From Bacillota bacterium (GTDB lineage: Bacteria > Bacillota_A > Clostridia > DSM-8532): 14,413 nucleotides of DNA. The notes below the pieces were generated by a model that ran no database searches, had not been told where the DNA came from, and was given only the letters and a program-made list of their open reading frames with translations. A program made the translations under genes and the position numbers. Positions 1 to 7,336 of the stretch are shown piece after piece. How positions within the stretch are numbered: the stretch's first letter is position 1; each line of letters opens with the position of its first letter. The stretch lies in NCBI GenBank assembly GCA_023424865.1, contig JAFADM010000327.1, positions 1 to 14,413 on the forward strand. The letters are read 5' to 3'.

Positions 1-42
1 GTAAAGAACGGCAAAATAAGCATTTGGAGTGAAACAGATTGA
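1..42 (+). CDS. 3' end of an upstream gene (partial, unidentified)
   Basis: Frame 1 is open from the first base and stops with TGA at 40-42. It would encode a tail of 14 residues ending in WSETD. The stop overlaps the TTG start of tmk by three bases, a pattern typical of translationally coupled genes. Frame 2 has a stop at 2-4 and frame 3 at 30-32, so either could instead be the true end of the upstream gene. In related Clostridia an Orn/Lys/Arg decarboxylase-like gene often precedes tmk, but 14 residues are too few to identify it here. Confidence 0.3.
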   Translation, partial: VKNGKISIWSETD

Positions 43-677
43 CAAAAGGGCTATTTATTACCTTTGAGGGCAATGACGGTTCGGGTAAGACTACCCAGAT
101 ATTAAAGCTTACGGAGTATTTAAAGGCCAGGGGGATGGAGGTCTGCCATCTGAGGGAACCCGGAGGTACGCCTATCGGGGAAAAAATTAGAAATCTGGTG
201 TTGGACAAGGAAAATGAAGAAATGTGCGCCGCTGCGGAAATGCTTTTATATGCCGCATCCAGGGCTCAGCTTGTGCACACGGTTATAAAGCCACGGAAGG
301 CCGAGGGCAAGGCTGTCATCTGCGATCGATTTGTGGATTCCTCCTATGCTTACCAGGGCATTGGACGGGGCTTGGGGCTGGATACGGTTATTGCGGTAAA
401 CGCTCCTGCTATTGATGACTGCCTGCCGGATCTTACCTTTTTTATGGATGTGGACGCGGATACGGCCATGAAAAGGCGGGATGCTACAGGACAGGAGGCC
501 GATCGCATCGAGCGTGAGGAAATGGAATTTCATCGCAAGGTCTACGGGGGATACAGCCTTATTGCCGATAAATACCCTGAAAGAATAAAAAGGATTCATG
601 TTAATGAGAATCCTGAGGATGTTTTTAAGCAAATACGGATCCATATGGAAGCCTTCCTGGCTAAAAGGATGCCGTAG
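39..677 (+). CDS. tmk: Thymidylate (dTMP) kinase
   Basis: This cytoplasmic enzyme phosphorylates dTMP to dTDP with ATP, the step that commits thymidylate to dTTP and DNA synthesis. The 212-residue protein is of normal length. It carries the P-loop GNDGSGKTT at residues 11-19, the REPGGTPIGE substrate-binding segment at about 39-48, the DRFVDSS motif at 96-102 and a LID-like stretch with RR and DRIERE at about 146-160. The start is TTG at 39, placed 9 bases after GGAG (26-29); no better in-frame start lies before the P-loop. It is followed by yaaR, holB and ricT, the order known from Bacillus and Clostridium. The identification is firm. Confidence 0.96.
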   Translation: MTKGLFITFEGNDGSGKTTQILKLTEYLKARGMEVCHLREPGGTPIGEKIRNLVLDKENEEMCAAAEMLLYAASRAQLVHTVIKPRKAEGKAVICDRFVDSSYAYQGIGRGLGLDTVIAVNAPAIDDCLPDLTFFMDVDADTAMKRRDATGQEADRIEREEMEFHRKVYGGYSLIADKYPERIKRIHVNENPEDVFKQIRIHMEAFLAKRMP

Positions 678-733
678 TCTTACTATTCTGACGGATATTA
701 ACAGGTAATACGGAAAAAAAGGGGGCATTTAAA

Positions 734-1195
734 ATGGGTATAAAGGTAGACAGTAATTCCAGAGGAAAGCCTCAGCGCATTACCCCTAGCGTTGACAGAA
801 GTGCGGGGCGGGTGAGGGATTTAAGCCATTCTCAATTTGGCAATCAGCTGGGCCGCAATTTAAAGGATAACCAGGAAGAGGAGCTTCAAAAAAAGGCTAA
901 GCAAATTGCCGAACAGGGAAAAAAGCTGTCGGCTCATGTAGACATCAGTGAGTTAAAAGCTTACAAGAGGCTGTTGATGGAATTTATGGATGAGGCTGTA
1001 AAGGGAACCAGCAAATTCTCGAAGGAGAGCTTTCTGGACAGAAGAGGCAGGCACAGGGTTTTTGCTACTGTAAAAACCATAAATGAAAAGCTGGAATCTC
1101 TGACAAAGTCTGTTCTGAGCACCGAGCAGGATCATCTTGAAATTCTGGGTAAAATAGAAGACATCCGTGGTTTGGTACTGGATCTTGTCCTTTAG
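734..1195 (+). CDS. yaaR: DUF327 / YaaR family protein
   Basis: This is a 153-residue hydrophilic protein with no signal peptide or membrane segment. It begins with a basic, probably disordered region of about 45 residues (SRGKPQRITPSVDRSAGRVR), followed by a mostly helical, charge-rich domain from about residue 50 to the end. Length, sequence style and position between tmk and holB fit the YaaR (DUF327) family, whose biochemical role is not established. The start at ATG 734 follows a GGGGG ribosome binding site at 721-725. The assignment rests on gene order plus general sequence resemblance, because the family has few invariant motifs. Confidence 0.8.
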   Translation: MGIKVDSNSRGKPQRITPSVDRSAGRVRDLSHSQFGNQLGRNLKDNQEEELQKKAKQIAEQGKKLSAHVDISELKAYKRLLMEFMDEAVKGTSKFSKESFLDRRGRHRVFATVKTINEKLESLTKSVLSTEQDHLEILGKIEDIRGLVLDLVL

Positions 1196-1304
1196 TATCA
1201 TATAGATAAGCGACAAAAAAATAAGTTATTTGCCGGCCCATCTGATCTATTGGGTTGCGGGTATAGCCCGCTTTAGAAGCATAAAAGTCGGAAAGGAAAT
1301 ATAA

Positions 1305-2273
1305 ATGCTTTCGGAATGGAATGGGTTTATTGGTCAGGAGGCCCTTATAAACCGTTTTACCGAGTTATACCAAAGCGGGTCCATGGCCCATGCCTACGCA
1401 CTGTGTGGGCCTGACGGCATTGGAAAGCTTACGCTGGCTCGGGCTTTTGCAAAAATGCTTTTATGTACGGGTGAGGCTGCAAATCCTCCCTGTGGCGTGT
1501 GCCGCAGCTGCCGCAGCTTTGAAATGGATTCCAATCCCAATTACATGCAAATTTCTGCTTCAACACAGAAAATCGGCATTGAGCAAATTCGTGCATTGAT
1601 AGATGATATTGCAACAAAACCGGCTTTTGGCCGCAAGGTTTATGTTATTGAGGATGGAGAAAGGATGACTCCCGCTGCTCAGAACTGCCTTTTAAAAACC
1701 CTTGAGGAGCCCCCTTCCTATGGGGTTATTTTCATTACTACCGCTCTTTACAGCTCACTATTGTCTACCGTTCGCTCAAGGCTTGTCCATTTAACCTTGA
1801 CGCCTTACAAGGAGGAGGAGCTTAAAGAAGTAGTGAAGCGCGGCGGTATTTCCTTTCAAGGTCGTGAATACGCCCTGGCCTATTCCGGCGGAATTCCGGG
1901 AAAAGCGGTGGAATTTCTGGCGGATGGCGGCTTTGAGGAAACACGGCGGCAGGTAATGGACTTTGTTTTTGCAACGGAGAGCATTGCAGCGTCAATGGCG
2001 GAGTTTAATCTGTATCTGTCGAAAAACAAACAAGCCTGCAATCAGGCACTGGATATACTGATGTCCGTGTACCGGGATGCAATGCTGCTGTTGTGCGGCG
2101 AAGAGATACGGCTTATTAACCCGGATAAAAAAGGGAAACTCTTGGAGTATATAAAAAAACATGATAGAATAGAGCTTGCCAATTATATCGACAGACTGGA
2201 AATCATGAGAAACAATTTAAAACATAACCTTAATTACCAGTTGGCCGTCGATATGGTAACCCTTATTTCCTAA
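1305..2273 (+). CDS. holB: DNA polymerase III subunit delta prime
   Basis: This is a clamp-loader subunit of the replicative DNA polymerase, an AAA+ family protein that helps load the beta sliding clamp. The 322-residue product has a P-loop-like GPDGIGKLT at 35-43 and a zinc-binding cysteine set C54, C63, C66 and C69, the usual arrangement in gamma/delta prime subunits. It also has the QNCLLKTLEEPP segment (about 125-136) and the STVRSR segment of domain I. The usual SRC sequence reads SRL here, so the conserved Cys is absent. Residues from about 200 on form the less conserved C-terminal collar region. The start ATG 1305 follows GGAAAGGA. Its place between yaaR and ricT supports the call. Confidence 0.93.
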   Translation: MLSEWNGFIGQEALINRFTELYQSGSMAHAYALCGPDGIGKLTLARAFAKMLLCTGEAANPPCGVCRSCRSFEMDSNPNYMQISASTQKIGIEQIRALIDDIATKPAFGRKVYVIEDGERMTPAAQNCLLKTLEEPPSYGVIFITTALYSSLLSTVRSRLVHLTLTPYKEEELKEVVKRGGISFQGREYALAYSGGIPGKAVEFLADGGFEETRRQVMDFVFATESIAASMAEFNLYLSKNKQACNQALDILMSVYRDAMLLLCGEEIRLINPDKKGKLLEYIKKHDRIELANYIDRLEIMRNNLKHNLNYQLAVDMVTLIS

Positions 2274-2296
2274 AATATAACTGGAGTGATAAATAA

Positions 2297-3169
2297 ATGG
2301 TTAATGTTGTCGGAGTCCGTTTTCGGACTGCAGGTAAAATATATTACTTCGATCCCTGCGATTTTGTCTTTAAAAAAAATGAAAAAGCCATAGTAGAGAC
2401 GGCACGGGGCATCGAATGCGGTGAAGTTGTGGTACCCAATCATGAGGTGCCTGATAATGAGGTAGTCGCCCCATTAAAAAATGTTATCCGCAAAGCCAAT
2501 GAAGAGGATATCAGGCATGTTGAGGAAAACCGTGAAAAGGAACAGGAGGCTTTTCGCATCTGCCTGGAAAAAATTAAAAAGCACGGGCTTGAAATGAAGC
2601 TTATAGATGTGGAATATACCTTTGACAATAATAAGGTGCTTTTTTACTTCACAGCTGACGGCCGTGTTGATTTTCGTGAACTGGTGAAGGATCTGGCCTC
2701 CGTATTCCGTACCCGTATTGAGCTAAGACAAATCGGCGTTCGGGATGAGGCTAAAATGATGGGGGCAATCGGAGCCTGCGGCAGAACCCTTTGCTGCAGC
2801 ACCCATTTGTCCGAATTTCATCCTGTTTCTATTAAAATGGCCAAGGAGCAATCCCTGTCTCTTAATCCCACAAAAATATCCGGAACCTGCGGCAGACTCA
2901 TGTGCTGCCTTAAATATGAGCAGGATACCTATGAATACCTTCTTAAGAAAATGCCCAAGGTGGAGGCGGTTGTTCAAACTCCCCAGGGGCCTGGTACGGT
3001 GGTTTCCATCTGCCTTCTGAAGGAGAGAGTCAAGGTAAAGCTTGACAGTGAACAGGGGACCGATATTCAGGAATACCATGTAAACACTATTCGGGTGCTG
3101 AAGGACGGAACGAGAAGAGCGGATCAGGAGGACAGGCTTCCTGATGAGCTTAAAGGCCTTGAGGACTAG
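2297..3169 (+). CDS. ricT: RicT/YaaT, PSP1-domain protein
   Basis: In Bacillus subtilis RicT (YaaT) joins RicA and RicF in an iron-sulfur complex that stimulates RNase Y mRNA maturation and affects sporulation and competence. That role is known from the family, not from this DNA. The 290-residue protein has the PSP1 core at about 60-210. It carries the two characteristic cysteine clusters GACGRTLCCS (C161, C166, C167) and GTCGRLMCCLKYE (C198, C203, C204). A short acidic tail follows. The start ATG 2297 has a GGAG site at 2282-2285 and lies 23 bp after holB, so the two are probably cotranscribed. A terminator follows at 3226-3277. YabA, which follows ricT in Bacillus, is not present here. Confidence 0.93.
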   Translation: MVNVVGVRFRTAGKIYYFDPCDFVFKKNEKAIVETARGIECGEVVVPNHEVPDNEVVAPLKNVIRKANEEDIRHVEENREKEQEAFRICLEKIKKHGLEMKLIDVEYTFDNNKVLFYFTADGRVDFRELVKDLASVFRTRIELRQIGVRDEAKMMGAIGACGRTLCCSTHLSEFHPVSIKMAKEQSLSLNPTKISGTCGRLMCCLKYEQDTYEYLLKKMPKVEAVVQTPQGPGTVVSICLLKERVKVKLDSEQGTDIQEYHVNTIRVLKDGTRRADQEDRLPDELKGLED

Positions 3170-3225
3170 CAGCTTTGTGAAACGAGAAGTTTACGAAAAA
3201 CCTATCCATAGGCACAGCTTTTGAC

Positions 3226-3277
3226 AAAACCCGCTACCCGCTTTTCCCCGGAAAGGCAGGCAGGCGGGTTGTCTTTT
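3226..3277 (+). terminator. Intrinsic terminator after ricT
   Basis: An outer 7-bp stem, AACCCGC (3228-3234) with GCGGGTT (3264-3270), encloses an inner 8-bp stem, GCTTTTCC (3240-3247) with GGAAAGGC (3250-3257), which has one G-T wobble. The run GTCTTTT (3271-3277) follows. It probably ends the tmk-yaaR-holB-ricT transcript. Confidence 0.8.
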
Positions 3278-3280
3278 ACC

Positions 3281-3346
3281 GGCAGTCCTTTGCGAAAGCA
3301 AATCTGGCTAAAAGGGAGGGGGCTCTATGCCTCTGAGCCTTTGATT
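3281..3346 (+). repeat. Two-hairpin dispersed element, copy 1 of 3
   Basis: Positions 3281-3346 resemble 6477-6541 and 11418-11484. All share a TTTGC-loop-GCA hairpin, the phrase TGGCnAAAAGGGAGGGGG, and a second hairpin closed by an AAAG/CTTT-type pairing. In this copy the first stem is TTTGC/GCAAA (3289-3302). The second hairpin joins AAAGGG... to a GCCTCT...GAGCCTTT segment that ends at 3342. The copy starts four bases after the T-run of the ricT terminator and 48 bp before the next gene. I do not recognise it as a known riboswitch class. Confidence 0.75.
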
Positions 3347-3393
3347 TACAGAAGCGTTCACCTCTTAACAGGAGGTAACAAAAGGGAGATAGC

Positions 3394-4227
3394 ATGAAGG
3401 AACGAAGAATTTATTCAAAAAATGCCGATTATCAACGGTTTGAAGTAATGAAAACCAACCGGAATAAGAGGTACCGTATGGGCACCTTTTTGGTTGAGGG
3501 TGTACGTAATATAAATGAAGCTCTTAAAAATGAATGGAGGGTGGAATCCTTTCTCTACTCCTTTGAAACACCTCTTTCACATTGGGCTTCAGGAATTCTT
3601 GAAACCTGTAAATCAGACATTAATTATGGCCTTACCAAAGATCTTATGGCTGATTTAAGCAATAAGGAGGATACCTCCGAGCTTATGGCCGTAATTAAAA
3701 TGAGGGAGAACAATCCGGACCTTCTAAACCCTTCCCCTGCTTCAGACAATCCTGTCTATGTTCTTTTTGACAGGCCCTCCAACAAGGGCAATCTGGGTAC
3801 CATCATCCGTTCCTGTGACGGGCTGGGGGTAAATGGGCTTATTGCGACGGGGCATGGGGTCGATTTCTATGATCCGGAGGTGGTTTCAGCCTCCATGGGC
3901 TCCTTTTTTAAGCTGCCCTTTGTCCGTATTGAGGAAAGTGCGTCCGTTGCCCAATGGATAGAGGCTCAAAAAAGCCGTTATCCCGGCTTCACCGTGGTGG
4001 GAACGTCAGCTCATGGCGCCCAAAGCCTCTTTGATTTGGAGCTTAAAGGCCCCCTGCTTTTTTTAATAGGCAATGAAACAGACGGGCTCAGCCGAAATCT
4101 TTCCGAAATGAGTGATGCACTGGCTTCTATTCCCATGGCCACAGACAGCTCGGCATCCTCCTTCAATGTGGCCTGCGCCGCAACAGTTCTGCTTTATGAA
4201 GCTCAAAGGCAGCGAATGAAGGGATAA
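3394..4227 (+). CDS. TrmH/SpoU-family RNA 2'-O-methyltransferase
   Basis: This is a SAM-dependent SPOUT-class methylase that would methylate a ribose 2'-OH in tRNA or rRNA; the exact target cannot be told from sequence. In the 277-residue protein, residues 1-110 form the N-terminal substrate-binding region (FLVEGVRNINEAL at 32-44). The SpoU catalytic fold follows with motif 1 NKGNLGTIIRS (130-140), motif 2 LFLIGNETDGLS (222-233) and motif 3 IPM (246-248) plus SSFNVACAATVLLYEA. The Arg of motif 1 and the knot-forming motifs 2 and 3 are intact. The start ATG 3394 is served by GGGAG (3384-3388), with a further AGGAGGT at 3370-3376. It follows repeat copy 1 and is separated from ricT by a terminator, so it is probably a separate unit. 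Confidence 0.9.
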   Translation: MKERRIYSKNADYQRFEVMKTNRNKRYRMGTFLVEGVRNINEALKNEWRVESFLYSFETPLSHWASGILETCKSDINYGLTKDLMADLSNKEDTSELMAVIKMRENNPDLLNPSPASDNPVYVLFDRPSNKGNLGTIIRSCDGLGVNGLIATGHGVDFYDPEVVSASMGSFFKLPFVRIEESASVAQWIEAQKSRYPGFTVVGTSAHGAQSLFDLELKGPLLFLIGNETDGLSRNLSEMSDALASIPMATDSSASSFNVACAATVLLYEAQRQRMKG

Positions 4228-4235
4228 AGGGGATA

Positions 4236-4260
4236 AATAGATAAGAGGATAATAGATAAG
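4236..4260 (+). repeat. Short direct repeat AATAGATAAG x2
   Basis: AATAGATAAG occurs at 4236-4245 and again at 4251-4260 within a purine-rich stretch that also repeats GGATAA. It lies just after the TrmH-like gene. It looks like slippage or simple-sequence expansion; no function is evident. Confidence 0.6.
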
Positions 4261-4336
4261 GGAATAAAGAGCAGGAGTACTGACCACAGCCTGTTTTGTA
4301 TAAAATAAAACTGAAAATTGAAAGCGAGGAATAGCC

Positions 4337-5050
4337 ATGTCGGATGCAGCAAGCCCCATTACCCGGGAAATAAAAGAGTATTTATTAAAACAAGGCGCTT
4401 CTCTTGTTGGGTTCGCAGACCTTACCATTCTGCCTGAGGATAAGCGGTTTTTTATGCCAAGAGGCATTTCTGTAGCGCTGGCTATGACTCCGTCCATCGT
4501 AAAAGGAATAGGCCTTTTGCCGACAAAGGATTATTACAATGAGTATTTTCAGCTTAATAGCCGGCTTGATGCTTTAGTGGAAGCCGGGGCGGATTTTCTT
4601 GTAAAACGGGGATACAAGGCCATTCCCCAAACCGTAAAATTTGTGGAGCAATATGAGACGGCTTACAGTTCGGTGCTTCCCCATAAAACGGTAGCTACCC
4701 GGGCAGGCATGGGGTGGATTGGCAAATGTGCTCTTTTAGTGACCGAGGCCTTTGGTTCGGCTCAGCGCATTTCCTCTGTGCTTACCGATGCCCCGTTGGA
4801 CTGTGACAGCCCTGTTACCCAATCCCGCTGCGGGGGGTGTCTGGCTTGCACAAAAGCATGTCCCGGCAATGCCGTCAAAGGGGTGAACTGGGAGCTTGGT
4901 CTTGAAAGAGAAGCCTATTACGATCCTGTAAAATGCAGGGAAACGGCCCGTGCCCGTGCCAGACAGGCCTATGGCATTGATATCACCCATTGCGGAAAAT
5001 GCATTGAGGTATGTCCAATAACAAGAAAATACGTACATAGTTTCAAGTGA
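4337..5050 (+). CDS. Short QueG-like 4Fe-4S protein (epoxyqueuosine reductase family)
   Basis: The 237-residue protein matches the core of the epoxyqueuosine reductase (QueG, COG1600) family, which reduces epoxyqueuosine to queuosine in tRNA with a cobalamin. Visible signatures are RAGMGWIGKCALLV (122-135), equivalent to the family RAGLGWIGKN segment. Two 4Fe-4S sets follow: C165-C168-C171-C175P, and C219-C222-C226P with C200 as likely partner. It is shorter than typical QueG (about 350-380 residues) and ends right after the second cluster, lacking the C-terminal repeat domain. By my alignment from memory, the catalytic Asp of the DSAPVLE-type motif falls on Tyr110. It may be a paralogue with another electron-transfer role. 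The start ATG 4337 follows GCGAGGA at 4324-4330. Confidence 0.75.
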   Translation: MSDAASPITREIKEYLLKQGASLVGFADLTILPEDKRFFMPRGISVALAMTPSIVKGIGLLPTKDYYNEYFQLNSRLDALVEAGADFLVKRGYKAIPQTVKFVEQYETAYSSVLPHKTVATRAGMGWIGKCALLVTEAFGSAQRISSVLTDAPLDCDSPVTQSRCGGCLACTKACPGNAVKGVNWELGLEREAYYDPVKCRETARARARQAYGIDITHCGKCIEVCPITRKYVHSFK

Positions 5051-5131
5051 TAATTCAAAGATATAAATAAATACAAAAATATAATATTATGTAAATTCAG
5101 GTGCTTAAAAGGTAAACTCAGGCCTTTCTGC

Positions 5132-5162
5132 ACTGAAAAAGTGAACCTTTTTCAGTTTTTTT
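5132..5162 (+). terminator. Intrinsic terminator after the QueG-like gene
   Basis: A perfect 10-bp stem, ACTGAAAAAG (5132-5141) with CTTTTTCAGT (5147-5156), has a 5-base loop TGAAC and runs into seven T residues (5156-5162). It lies directly upstream of the MerR promoter and separates the two units. Confidence 0.9.
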
Positions 5163-5173
5163 GACCTTTTATA

Positions 5174-5204
5174 TTGACACTAACGTTACGTTAGAAGCTA
5201 TGGT
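5174..5204 (+). promoter_or_regulatory. MerR-type promoter with palindromic operator
   Basis: The -35 box TTGACA (5174-5179) and the -10-like TATGGT (5199-5204) are separated by 19 bp, the overlong spacer characteristic of MerR-activated promoters. Within the spacer lies a perfect dyad, CTAACGT (5180-5186), T, ACGTTAG (5188-5194). The downstream gene is a MerR regulator whose start is 55 bp away, so autoregulation is the natural inference. ACTAACGTTACGTTAG-like operators are known for drug-sensing MerR members. Confidence 0.88.
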
Positions 5205-5258
5205 GAAGTAGGTACTTGCGCTTAAGCATGACAGCAAGACTGGAAAGGACGTGTTGAT

Positions 5259-6086
5259 ATGAAAATGAAGGAAGTATTGATAAGGACCGGGCTTACTGAA
5301 AGAACCGTGCGCTTTTATGAAGAGCAGGGGCTCATTGAACCTGGTACCACAAGAATAAATGGCAGGGATTACAGGGATTATTCCGAGAAAGACGTGGAGG
5401 AGCTTCTAACAGTGCGCGATCTTCGCAAGCTGTTTTTTACTCTTGAGGAAATCCGTGATATGAAAAAGGAACCGACCCGTATTCCTGAAATCGTCACGGC
5501 CTACAAGGTGAAGCTGGAAGCGGATGCTTATGCAAGAGTATCGGTGGTGGAGGCCGTGGGCAGGCTGGATATTAAAAGCCTGACACAGATGTCTGATCTG
5601 GCCCGGAGGCTTGGTAGTGTGGCAGAGGGGCTTCAATTGCCAAAAAGAGATGTGGATCCCAATTTTTCCCGATTTGACGGAGTGACAAAGGAAACCCGGG
5701 AAAAGGAATTCAAGCTCTATCAGGAGAAAGAGGAAAAGCGCTATCGTATGGGACGGAACATCGTAGTTACCATTGCGGCAGCCAATGTGATTTCTACCAT
5801 ATGCGGAAGCTTTTTGCAGTTCAACCTCTTTTCGCTGATAGTCCAAATCGCCGTTTCCATCGCTCTTGTTGCAGGGGTGAGCTGGATACGCTACCTTTTT
5901 GCTTTCGGTTCCCTGCTAAGTATCGTTTTAGGGTTTTATATTTTAACCAGCGGCTATGCTCACCAGCTAAGTACGCTGATCCTGGCCGGCGTAATTATTC
6001 AAATGGTTTTTTCACTTGCATCAGCCATATTTCTGTTTAAAAGCCGGTGTGTCAGCGAGTTTCTCTATGCCCAAAAAAACGGGTGA
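5259..6086 (+). CDS. MerR-family regulator with C-terminal membrane domain
   Basis: Residues 1-70 are a MerR winged helix-turn-helix domain (KEVLIRTGLTERTVRFYEEQ, then GRDYRDYSEKDVEELLTVRDL), which bends DNA at 19-bp-spacer promoters. Residues 75-165 are hydrophilic and probably helical. Residues 167-262 contain four hydrophobic segments at about 167-186, 188-207, 210-230 and 237-262, so the protein appears anchored in the membrane. Most MerR proteins instead end in a soluble effector domain and dimerise through a coiled coil. The start ATG 5259 follows GGAAAGGA (5242-5249). A fitting promoter/operator lies at 5174-5204. The next gene is a ferredoxin with its own leader. The ligand and any other target are unknown. 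Confidence 0.88.
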   Translation: MKMKEVLIRTGLTERTVRFYEEQGLIEPGTTRINGRDYRDYSEKDVEELLTVRDLRKLFFTLEEIRDMKKEPTRIPEIVTAYKVKLEADAYARVSVVEAVGRLDIKSLTQMSDLARRLGSVAEGLQLPKRDVDPNFSRFDGVTKETREKEFKLYQEKEEKRYRMGRNIVVTIAAANVISTICGSFLQFNLFSLIVQIAVSIALVAGVSWIRYLFAFGSLLSIVLGFYILTSGYAHQLSTLILAGVIIQMVFSLASAIFLFKSRCVSEFLYAQKNG

Positions 6087-6131
6087 GCAATTGACATTCG
6101 AAAGGACTTGTTATACCATAAGAGTGTTGTT

Positions 6132-6141
6132 TTGTATACAA
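6132..6141. promoter_or_regulatory. Palindrome in the ferredoxin leader, possible promoter region
   Basis: TTGTATACAA is a perfect 10-bp palindrome lying 32 bp before the ferredoxin start in an AT-rich leader (6087-6172). TATACA inside it could serve as a -10 box. A TTGACA at 6091-6096 with TATACC at 6112-6117 is another candidate, but its 15-bp spacing is poor. A promoter is likely in this stretch; the precise boxes are uncertain. Confidence 0.35.
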
Positions 6142-6169
6142 TATATTTTACATTATTTTGGAGGTGTAA

Positions 6170-6343
<174 letters not shown>

Positions 6344-6441
6344 TTTCAGATCGGGTGACGATTCCTGAATCATGAGCGGACCGTGGTATATCAACCGGTA
6401 TTTTGCATAAGTGTCCTAAATGAAATGGAAATGAGGAGGGG

Positions 6442-6472
6442 GGTCAGGCTGTCAAAGCCTGGCCTCACTTTT
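6442..6472 (+). terminator. Intrinsic terminator after the ferredoxin gene
   Basis: GGTCAGGCT (6442-6450) pairs with AGCCTGGCC (6456-6464) as a 9-bp stem with one G-T wobble and the loop GTCAA. The sequence TCACTTTT (6465-6472) follows. It lies about 100 bp after the ferredoxin stop codon. Confidence 0.78.
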
Positions 6473-6476
6473 ATGT

Positions 6477-6541
6477 GGCAGCCATTTGCGTAAGCAGATC
6501 TGGCGAAAAGGGAGGGGGGCGATTCCTCCGAGCTTTTAAAT
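6477..6541 (+). repeat. Two-hairpin dispersed element, copy 2 of 3
   Basis: GCCA (6481-6484) pairs with TGGC (6501-6504) around an inner stem TTTGC/GCAGA. The shared phrase AAAAGGGAGGGGG follows. A second hairpin is formed by GGAGG and CCTCC, enclosed by AAAAG (6506-6510) and CTTTT (6533-6537). The copy starts four to five bases after the terminator T-run and ends about 20 bp before the trmN6 start. It has the same strand as copies 1 and 3. Confidence 0.78.
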
Positions 6542-6559
6542 GAGAGAAGGAGCAAAGGA

Positions 6560-7321
6560 TTGGAGCAAGAGAGTAGTTTTGAGGTTTTTGAGGAAGAAAC
6601 CCTGGAGGACCTGCAGCTGGGAGGCTATTTTATACTTCAGAAGGAAAAAGCCTTCCGCTTTGGTATGGATGCGGTTCTGCTCTCCAATTTTACTGCATCG
6701 GATTTAAAATTCAAAAAGGATTTTACCTTACTGGATTTAGGGACGGGTACAGGCATCCTTCCCATATTGCTGGCAGCTAAAACCCGTGCTTCCCTTCTTA
6801 CAGGTATTGAAATACAGGCACCCATGGCGGAAATGGCCAGAAGAAGCGTTCAGGGAAATGGGCTTTCCGGACGCATAGAAATACTTGATTTGGATATAAA
6901 GGAAGCGTCACTGAGACTTCCTTTGGGGAGCTTTGACAATGTGGCAACCAATCCGCCTTACACAAAGGCGGGCGGGGGCATGATAAATCCGGGCGATACA
7001 AAGGCCATATCCAGGCATGAGCTTTTATGCACCCTTCGTGATGTTGTAAAAACTGCGGCAGCCCTGTTAAAGCCAAACGGTTCCTTTTATATGGTTCACC
7101 GGCCGGACAGGCTTTCGGAAATTTTTGCACAAATGCAGGCCTTCAAGCTGGAACCCAAGCTATTGCGCCTTGTCTGTCCACGATTGGGAGAAGCGCCCTC
7201 GCTGATTCTCGTTAAAGGCACAAAGTTTGGAAACCCGGGAATGAAGCTTCCGCCTCCCATTTATATCTATGACAGTGAAGGCAGGTACACAGAGGAAGTG
7301 CAAATGGCTTACGGCACTTAA
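6560..7321 (+). CDS. trmN6: tRNA1(Val) (adenine-37 N6)-methyltransferase family protein
   Basis: This is a SAM-dependent class I methylase of the YabB/YfiC (TrmN6) family, which methylates N6 of A37 in tRNA1-Val. The 253-residue protein has motif I DLGTGTG at 59-65, the acidic ribose-binding segment GIEIQ at 82-86 and the N6-adenine methylase motif NPPY at 131-134. The family N-terminus (LGGYFILQKEKAFRFGMDAVLLS) is also present. The TTG start at 6560 follows GAAGGAG (6546-6552) with 7 bases between; no ATG lies before the conserved N-terminus. In Bacillus this gene (yabB) sits two genes from ricT. Here about 3.4 kb lies between them. Specificity is inferred from the family. Confidence 0.9.
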   Translation: MEQESSFEVFEEETLEDLQLGGYFILQKEKAFRFGMDAVLLSNFTASDLKFKKDFTLLDLGTGTGILPILLAAKTRASLLTGIEIQAPMAEMARRSVQGNGLSGRIEILDLDIKEASLRLPLGSFDNVATNPPYTKAGGGMINPGDTKAISRHELLCTLRDVVKTAAALLKPNGSFYMVHRPDRLSEIFAQMQAFKLEPKLLRLVCPRLGEAPSLILVKGTKFGNPGMKLPPPIYIYDSEGRYTEEVQMAYGT

Positions 7322-7336
7322 GAGAGGAAGGATTAA

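Noticed and set aside
246..728. 160-codon minus-strand frame opposite tmk
   Set aside because: It is fully antisense to tmk, has no recognisable domain, and has no suitable ribosome binding site.
1240..1275. GCGGG/CCCGC hairpin between yaaR and holB as a terminator
   Set aside because: The stem is only 5 bp with no T-run, and the flanking genes belong to one conserved cluster.
4063..4497. 144-codon minus-strand frame spanning the TrmH end and QueG-like start
   Set aside because: It overlaps two well-supported genes on the other strand and has no family signature.
5406..5846. 146-codon minus-strand frame opposite the MerR gene
   Set aside because: It is antisense to a clear MerR gene and has no recognisable motif.
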